Shown: positions 57,836 through 64,000 of the stretch, in pieces | Position numbering within the stretch: the first letter of the stretch is position 1 | Layout: each line of letters begins with the position of its first letter | NCBI GenBank assembly: GCA_002900995.3 | Contig: CM035305.1 | Coordinates: forward strand, 3,084,467-3,148,466 | Reading direction: 5' to 3' | Source of the DNA: Ganoderma boninense | Taxonomy: Eukaryota; Basidiomycota; Agaricomycetes; Polyporales; Polyporaceae | Length of the DNA: 64,000 nt | The notes under the pieces: generated by a model | What the model saw: only the letters and a program-made list of their open reading frames with translations | Database searches by the model: none | What the model was told of the DNA's origin: nothing | Program-made: the position numbers and the translations under genes

Positions 57836-58620
57836 ATGGCAGCCACACTACGGAAGGCTGGACGTCCCGCACACATACCATGCACACACCATGAATTTGA
57901 GTTTCCGAAACCGTTCCGGGTGCTTCCGGGAGCGGTTGGCGTTCGAGTTCGTGAAAGCGCGCTGCTGAGGATCTTTGCCCACACCGTCACGGAGAGTCGA
58001 TCGTGCGTACGCGACTCAGCATTCATTAATATTGAGCCATATCTGACACAGTACTTCATAGAAAACATGAGAGGAGCCTCCGGAGCCTCATCGATAGCAG
58101 CATCTCGACAGGTGCTGCAATCTGCGAGGCTGGAAATTCTAATCACCCTCCACCGCATTTCTGAGGCCCTCAAGGTCTTGCCTGATAATGCCGGAAGCTT
58201 GACAGTTCGACGATGGAACACGGGGGTTGCACGGGAACTTGTAGGTCTCTCCACCGGAACCTTTGGTATAAAATGGTTGACTGTTCCGATGACCCCAAGT
58301 GGATTGCGATTTCCGCCGTTGGGCTTTCTTTCGCATCATCTTTGATAGATGCCGAGGATGAGACTCCTCACGATATGCTGCTGCCACCCCTGGCCCATCT
58401 CCTTCATGTCGCTACATGGAAGGACCGTAGCTTGTCTATTGACGTGCGGAAGGTTCGGAAGGAGGTGTTCAGCGTCCTGGAGTCTCTCCGGAACGTTGGT
58501 CTTCCTCTTGACGAGGGCGGCGCGTTGCAACGGTGGTGGATGTGGCCAGAGGAGGCTCCGGAGGGAGTACAGCGTCCATCATGGTGGAACAACCCTTCCG
58601 GTGCTGTGGTAACTTGCTGA
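57836..58620 (+). CDS. Unknown small element gene downstream of KDZ
   Basis: The first exon reads MAATLRKAGRPAHIPCTHHE and continues through FRVLPGAVGVRVRESALLRI, an alpha/beta-looking segment. The second part, in another frame, reads WIAISAVGLSFASSLIDAED, then LSIDVRKVRKEVFSVLESLR and RWWMWPEEAPEGVQR. The switch lies between about 58170 and 58240; an intron from gtcttgcctg to ttgacag would fit but is short, so a frameshift is possible. Both halves have plausible protein composition and codon use. No family is recognised. It runs in the same direction as TET/JBP and KDZ. Confidence 0.45.
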
Positions 58621-59422
58621 GGTTCTTCATATTGCCATTACACCCCGCTGAGACTTTAATCAGGCCGCTCCGATACCGCTCTTTGACTCTGATTACGAAG
58701 ACCTTCAAGGAGGTGGCGGAAAACCTCCGTGTTCCCGAGTCGGAATGTCGTAGCGTCGCAGAAGGAAGTCGGAACATGGATAAGCGGAAGGTAGCAAAGA
58801 GGGAGGCTCCGACGGGCCGGGAGGTAGTAGGATGGATTCAAGTGCGAGAGCCTATGTGCTAGACACCTCCGACTTGACCTCAGTCTCTAACATGCAGTGT
58901 ACAGGAGACTAACGGCATTAAATACCTGTTATGTGCGACACTGGGAACATGGACCGCATTTTCAGCTCGCACAGGTGTAAGACCGCGGTGTGGAGGGGGA
59001 ACTGTGGAGGGACATTCCCGGAATAGCGTCCAAGCAAGAGCAGACTGCCGCAAACCTGAGGGGAACTGACCTCATGAGCACCGGGAAAAGCCCTTTGGGC
59101 TAGTGCACGTCTTCGAAATGGCGTTAAAAATGTGATTGGAAAGATGCGGCCTGTATGGACGGCCGGTGAGGAAGCGCAAGCAAGGCGAGCCGCAGGCCGA
59201 CCTGCGAGCCTTGAGATTGTTCACACGGGCCGGGCAGCAAGCGCCAGCAGTCGGTGCGTGTGTGCGCAACGCCTGAATAGGTCATATGTAGAGTGGAAAT
59301 GGGTGAAACAAGGCATATGACATAAAGGGTGCCGTTCTACATACATTAACAGCCATGAATAGAGCAGGACATGAGCCAGGCTATGTGTAACCAGAGGTGC
59401 GGCCGGTGAGCATCGCCACATA
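58621..59422. other. Right subterminal region of the element
   Basis: About 800 bases up to the gap. A further overlapping frame (58533-58862) shows nothing recognisable. No gene is supported. Confidence 0.4.
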
Positions 59423-59522
59423 NNNNNNNNNNNNNNNNNNNNNNNNNNNNNNNNNNNNNNNNNNNNNNNNNNNNNNNNNNNNNNNNNNNNNNNNNNNNNN
59501 NNNNNNNNNNNNNNNNNNNNNN
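59423..59522. other. Assembly gap (100 N) inside the element
   Basis: A placeholder of exactly 100 N next to the right terminal repeat. The assembly probably broke because the two terminal repeats are alike; the missing length is unknown. Confidence 0.95.
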
Positions 59523-59894
59523 AGAAGTTCGTATGTCGGCGAATGTTTTGTAAAGCGTGAAACTTGAAATTGTAATCGGACGAAAATGTTTTCGAGAACT
59601 TTGCGTGACTTCTGGCGTTTTCCCGGCCGTGAAACTCGATATTTTATTGACTTCTGAACTTTCATTAGAACTTGAGGTTCTCGACGACCTTGGGCGTATC
59701 GTAGAACGTGACGTTCTACGTCACGTTGTAACGAAGTCGGAACGCGGGCCGAAACGGTAAGTTTTCGCGGGCGTTCTGAACAATGTCACATTTTCATTTC
59801 TATCTACGGTATAACATCGTACAAAAGGTGACATTTTACATTGTCATTTTTCATTCCGTTCTCAATCCCCTCGAATTTTGTAAATCCCGCGTGA
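59523..59894. repeat. Right terminal inverted repeat
   Basis: Read in reverse complement it begins tcacgcgggatttacaaaat and follows the left repeat to the gap, so its inner limit cannot be seen. The flanking TA is at 59895-59896. Confidence 0.92.
59705..59727. repeat. 10-bp palindrome in right TIR
   Basis: Arms aacgtgacgt and acgtcacgtt surround TCT. Compared with the left copy, both arms differ at the paired third position, so base pairing of the dyad is kept. Confidence 0.85.
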
Positions 59895-60450
59895 TAGTCT
59901 CACAATCCCCCCGGCGTCCACGACCATCGTCATCCTGTGGCCAAGTCGGGTCGCCCAGGCCCATGCCTGCCCGTCTCCTCCCCATTCTCACTCCGGGGGG
60001 CCCGGTGCCCCATCGATAACACGCCGCGAAGGACGCGTCGCGGTCCCCCATAAGTATTGCGAGCGAACTCGGGCCGGCGTCACATCCACATGTGCCGTCT
60101 GTGACTACCGCGTCTGTGACCCCCGCGTCTGTGACGAACCGGGGATCCATCCGACTTGCGAGAAGAGCCTAATAGAAGAGCGCGCTGTCTCAATTGCAAG
60201 TACTTCGCCCTCTCCGTGCGCACCGGGTTTCATTGCGCACCTTCCGCGAGACTGCACACCACCTGACAATCCCTCGCCTTTTCATAGTGGTGCAATCGGA
60301 CACTGCCGGACTTATCGGCTGTACCGGTAAAAACGCTTCCGCGGGCCGCAAGGCGTCAAATTAATATGCAACAAGTCAGCGCTCGCGAGTCAGTCATACC
60401 TTCCCTCTCAACTCTGTCTTGCCCTTCCATCCCACCCCCTCCTCCTCCGA
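59895..60450 (+). promoter_or_regulatory. BCAT-proximal half of the shared promoter, filled allele
   Basis: From TA (59895-59896) to the BCAT start it matches 33092-33646 with scattered substitutions and one extra C. After the insertion this is all that remains close to BCAT on its 5' side. Confidence 0.75.
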
Positions 60451-62156
60451 ATGGCTTCCTCATTACGCTCCGTGCGGCTCACCCTCTCTCAATACAAGTC
60501 TCCTCGTGTCACTTCGCACACCAGCAATCTCCTCACATCCACCGCTCCGCGGTTATCCCCCTCCCGACAGCTTCCTTTCAATCGCGCGTTGGCTACTCTC
60601 CATGGCGGCCAAATTCAGGTGAGTAACGTTTACTTGTTACCCTTTTGAGTTTTCGGGCAAATGGAGACATTGCCTAGGCCTCCTTAGTCGAGGTCACTCC
60701 CTCAAAAGACCCCAGAACGCCTCCCCCTCCGTCCACGCTTGTCTTCGGCCACACCTTCGTGAGTCAAGTGCCCTTCATCTTCCTCAAAGCAGTATCTCAT
60801 ACTTTTCACTTCTTCCCAAGACAGACCACATGCTTGCCATTCCATGGCATGTCGAGGGTGGTTGGGGGACTCCCAAGATTCAGCCCTGTGAGTATCTCGT
60901 GTACGGTTTTGTCCCAGGATGTCACTAAACCTTTCCAGATGCACCCCTCCCGCTCTCGCCCAGCGCGACTGTATTCCACTATGCACACTGTCTCTTCGAG
61001 GGCTTGAAAGCCTACCGCGATCCCAGCGGTAAGGTGACCTTGTTCCGGCCGGACATGAACATGAAACGCATGAACACGAGCGCCGAGCGCGTCGCCATGC
61101 CCGTGCGTGTCTTAAAAATGTTCCGATGACCTCTCGCCTGCTGAACGTTGCATACGCGTCACACAGACATTCAACGGTGACGCCGTCATTGAGCTCATGA
61201 AGCAGCTCATCCGTTTAGACAAGCACTGGATCCCCGAACAGCCGGGGTACAGTCTCTATATCCGTCCCACTATGAGTATGTCCACCACAGATTCTTCTTC
61301 GGCATGATGCGGTACCATTTTGACATGGTTGTTTGAAGTCGGAACGCAGCCTGCTTTGGGGATCGCGCCACCGAAAGAAGCTCTTCTATTCGTCATCTGT
61401 AGCCCGGTCGGTCCGTACTATCCCCAAGGCTTCAAACCCGTTGCGTTATATGGTACGACTGAGTATACCCGCGCGTCTCACGGAGGTCAGCGACAGTCTG
61501 CTCTCCTACTCATCGTTCTGGTCATCTCAACCTTAATTTCGTTTTAGGCATCGGTGCGTACAAACTGGGCGCGAACTACGCCGCCGGTGTCGCGGCGCAG
61601 AAGGCTGCTGCACAGCAGGGTTACGTTCAGAACCTATGGTTACATGGCCCTGAGCACCATATCACCGAAGTTGGTACGATGAACGCATTTGTTGCGTTCA
61701 AACGCGACAACGGAGGTGAGTCGCTCCACCATTGCAAGTTCTGATCTAACGACCGCTCCTCGCCCTCTGTCTCCGACAGTTACCGAGCTCGTAACACCTC
61801 CACTGGACGGCATCATCCTCCCCGGCGTGACCCGTGACTCGGTGCTGGCGCTGGCTAGAGACCATGCCGCGGGCGTGCTCAAAATTCCTGAGCTGACGGA
61901 CAAGCTCGTCGTCTCCGAGCGTCCGGTCACGATGAAGGAGGTCAAGGCGGCTGCGCAATCGGGCGAGCTCGTCGAGTTCTTTGGGGTCGGCACCGCCGCG
62001 GTCGTCAGCCCTGTTGACCGGATCGGCTACCTTGGAGAGGACCTGCTCATCCCGACGGGGCCGGACGGCATGGGTCCCCTGTCGCGCCCGCTGTGGAAGT
62101 ATTTGACTGGTATCCAGACGGGTGCGATTGTGCACCCGTGGAGCATTGAGGTTTGA
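60451..62156 (+). CDS. BAT1: Branched-chain amino acid aminotransferase, mitochondrial
   Basis: This PLP enzyme transfers the amino group of Leu, Ile and Val. The start at 60451 gives a presequence-like N-terminus (MASSLRSVRLTLSQYKSPR) without acidic residues. Spliced blocks are HMLAIPWHVEGGWGTPKIQP, ATVFHYAHCLFEGLKAYR, LFRPDMNMKRMNTSAERV, YSLYIRPTM and IGTQPALGIAP. The PLP lysine lies in GIGAYKLGANYA (Lys codon 61562-61564), followed by VQNLWLHGPEHHITEVGTMN and PPLDGIILPGVTRDS. The protein ends GAIVHPWSIEV at 62156. About seven introns and an intact frame. Its promoter region is interrupted by the giant element in this allele. Confidence 0.94.
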
Positions 62157-62774
62157 GGTCCGAGTTGGGGTGGGATTTGAGATCTAGAGCTGGGCTTTAA
62201 TGCGCGCCTCTGCACCGTTATTGGTGGCGGGTGAGCATGATATCTAGTCACTAGTTTTGCGATTTGCTGCATATACACCTATCGTCGATGAATTGGATAT
62301 CCACCTGCTATGTGCTCGTTGAGATTGTCAGAGTTGACCCATCACATGCTCTATGCTCGTTCACAGAGATCACCTTGTTTCGCAGCCAGAGGTACTGAGT
62401 CTCTGGCATGCCAAGTTGATAGGTCGGCTTTACGGTTGTGGCGGCTAACCTCAAATGTTTTGGGGTTTCGAAACCTGTTCGAAACCTAATTCTTATCATA
62501 GATGTCAGGAACCACACGTTGGTCTATGTCTCGGTGACCAGTCCTGTGAGGCATAAAGGTACAGCAGCTATTAAACGACCCGACTTTTCACTTCTGAGTC
62601 TCAGCTCAGTACTTGCATCAGGCATGTTTACTCCACGAAAAATCCACCAAGCGCCCGGCCCGTCAACAACCGGTGGCGGATGACGTCATGACCTATTGTG
62701 TCCTGGTGGCGAGAGCCTGAGCTTCATGAAACCCACCGCGACACACGCCCCTGCTGGATTTTCTCTGAACTTCC
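62157..62774. other. Intergenic between BCAT and the next gene
   Basis: About 618 bases with no recognised gene. Near the right end is the palindrome TGACGTCA (62681-62688). Confidence 0.5.
62681..62688. promoter_or_regulatory. CRE/ATF-type palindrome TGACGTCA
   Basis: A perfect 8-bp site 87 bp upstream of the ATG at 62775. bZIP factors of the ATF/CREB type bind this sequence in fungi. It is a single short match, so function is only possible. Confidence 0.35.
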
Positions 62775-64000
62775 GTGCATCAACATCTCATGCGTCCTCC
62801 ACTTATTGTCAACTGTAAACTGCCTTCCTCTGCTGCATTCATTTGCAGAAACACTCGGCGAACTTTTCCGCAACCTCGCCTGGACGCTCACCGCGCCATC
62901 AGACATTACGCTCAAGTCGGCTCCACGACATACGTCGGAGAACCCCCAACTGCTCCTAACACACCTTCTGGACGTAGTACAAGCACCTCTGCACAAGTAA
63001 CGAGCCCTTCAACGCAACCCCCACCCCCAACAAAACCATACGATGCATTGGTCCTAGCTGAGCTCGCGAAAGATGGAGCCTCAAAGTCTCCTTCCCTCAC
63101 CGACCTTGTAGAACAGTACATGAAGCGTGCCGGACACGTCCTAGATGCCTCTCTGCCCTACGAATCGCGACCTACTGCGGAGAGACGTATCCGCTTCACG
63201 GCGGATGCGAACGGAGTGGAGGTTAGCAGTGCGGACGACGCGTTGGCCATCATCGCGCACGCGGCGCATGATCGGTCAGGGAGGCACAAAGTCACTTACA
63301 GCATGGGTTTTGCGGTGGCGCCTCCTGGCCTTCCAGAGGAGCAAATTGCGTTGCTGACGTGCGCGCATACATTGGAGGAGGTGAGTAACTGCATGGGAGC
63401 ACCTGCTGCCGGAGATGGCATCTTCCCTTCATGCTCACGCGTGGTTGCCCTCGTTTGGCCGTTGCGCCCGTTTCTGTCTTTGCTGCTCAAACAACACACC
63501 AAGATCCGACATGACCCTCTCGTGCGCGCGAACCGCCCCAGTCCTGCCGTTCATCGGACACGCTTCGTTCAGGGTCGTTGGCGATATCGAGGTCGAGCTC
63601 ATCGTCCACTGCGACTCCGGTTTTTCGCCCCATCTCATCTGTGCTCTCTGCCATGCATCGTGGCGACCTTCTTCTCCTTTCCGCAATGCAATCGCGGCTC
63701 GCGTCTGGACCCGCTTCGAGCTCCGGCCTGCGGTCGCTCCCCGTGAACCCGTATCCTGTCCCTCCCGGCACCCCGATCCGAGCGCACTTTGTCGCAGACA
63801 AGCCGCCTACGGGTACAAACCGTGAAGGTTGGACGCCTTGGGTTGGTGGGACGTGGCGGAAGTGGGTCAGGGGCTCCGTGGCGGGCTACAGAGATTACGC
63901 TGGTAGAGAAGCCAAGGTCCGTTTCCTATCTGCTTTCGTCCACGGTTTCGAGGAGTGCGATCCTGATAGAAGTTTTGGATGACGATGCTTTATGTGTCCT
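62775..64000 (+). CDS. Mitochondrion-targeted protein, possibly trypsin-like protease (partial at right edge)
   Basis: The start at 62775 gives MHQHLMRPPLIVNCKLPSS, then CRNTRRTFPQPRLDAHRAIR, basic and presequence-like. A Pro/Ser/Thr linker leads to KVTYSMGFAVAPPG and ALLTCAHTLEE, where TCAHT resembles the catalytic-His block of trypsin-like proteases. An intron from 63380 to about 63543 joins to SCRSSDTLRSGSLAISRSS. The next segment is HRGDLLLLSAMQSR, PYPVPPGTPIRAHFVA and WVGGTWRKWVRGSVAGYRD, before an intron near 63915 and the window edge. The part that should hold the catalytic serine is outside the window, so the protease call is tentative. The frame is open and splice sites are canonical. 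Confidence 0.55.

Larger units (their letters stand above)
38360..59894. mobile_element. Giant KDZ-TET/JBP DNA transposon, about 21.5 kb, with long TIRs
   Basis: The ends are long inverted repeats (38360-38736 and 59523-59894), flanked by TA on both sides, and the intact empty site is present at 33092-33093. The interior carries a KDZ transposase (53887-57768) and a TET/JBP dioxygenase (52247-53694) in tandem, plus at least five other genes or relics. Pairing of KDZ transposases with TET/JBP genes is known from Agaricomycetes. The element splits the promoter shared by 6PGD and BCAT. A 100-N gap lies just inside the right repeat, so the true size is uncertain. The KDZ gene, the TET gene and two large accessory genes read as open, so the element may be young or active. 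Which transposase moves it is an inference: KDZ is the only apparently intact one. Confidence 0.88.

Overview
The window is from a filamentous basidiomycete, most likely a wood-decaying Agaricomycete (a Polyporales-like genome would fit). The signs are genes broken by many 45-80 nt GT..AG introns, closely packed and often divergent housekeeping genes, an N-terminal cellulose-binding module on a secreted GH3 beta-glucosidase, and basidiomycete-type KDZ and TET/JBP genes. The sequence is three contigs joined by two 100-N gaps (33677-33776 and 59423-59522). LEFT CHROMOSOMAL PART (1-33676): septin Cdc11-type (-, cut by the left edge); mitochondrial MutS homologue MSH1 (+); mitochondrial aconitase (-); ATG16 (-); Rab7/Ypt7 (+); PH-domain oxysterol-binding protein (+); CBM1-GH3 beta-glucosidase (+); PUB1/TIA1-like three-RRM protein (-); prohibitin PHB1 (-); ASNSD1-like asparagine-synthetase-domain protein (-); DHX37/Dhr1 DEAH helicase (+); 6-phosphogluconate dehydrogenase (-); then the first 30 bases of a branched-chain aminotransferase gene at the gap. 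MIDDLE (33777-38359): a second, indel-riddled copy of the DHX37 3' half and of 6PGD. It is best read as the other haplotype of the same locus placed in tandem by scaffolding, not as a real duplication. ELEMENT (38360-59894, about 21.5 kb): a giant DNA transposon with about 370-bp terminal inverted repeats, inserted at a TA in the shared promoter of 6PGD and the aminotransferase. The first contig holds the matching empty site (TA at 33092-33093), so the window contains a filled and an empty allele of one insertion. From left to right the element carries a frameshifted Tnp2 (CACTA-like) transposase relic, an acidic tandem-repeat protein, a large cysteine-cluster/coiled-coil protein, a protein with a WFQN (homeodomain-like) motif, a TET/JBP-type 2-oxoglutarate/Fe(II) dioxygenase, a KDZ transposase with a CxC2-type cysteine cluster, and a small unknown gene. 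The TET/JBP and KDZ genes lie in tandem 192 bp apart, a pairing known from basidiomycete KDZ elements. It suggests an element that modifies oxidised-cytosine marks on its own or host DNA. RIGHT CHROMOSOMAL PART (59895-64000): the other half of the shared promoter, the complete mitochondrial branched-chain aminotransferase (+), and a mitochondrion-targeted, probably trypsin-like protein (+) cut by the right edge. No tRNA, rRNA or CRISPR was recognised.
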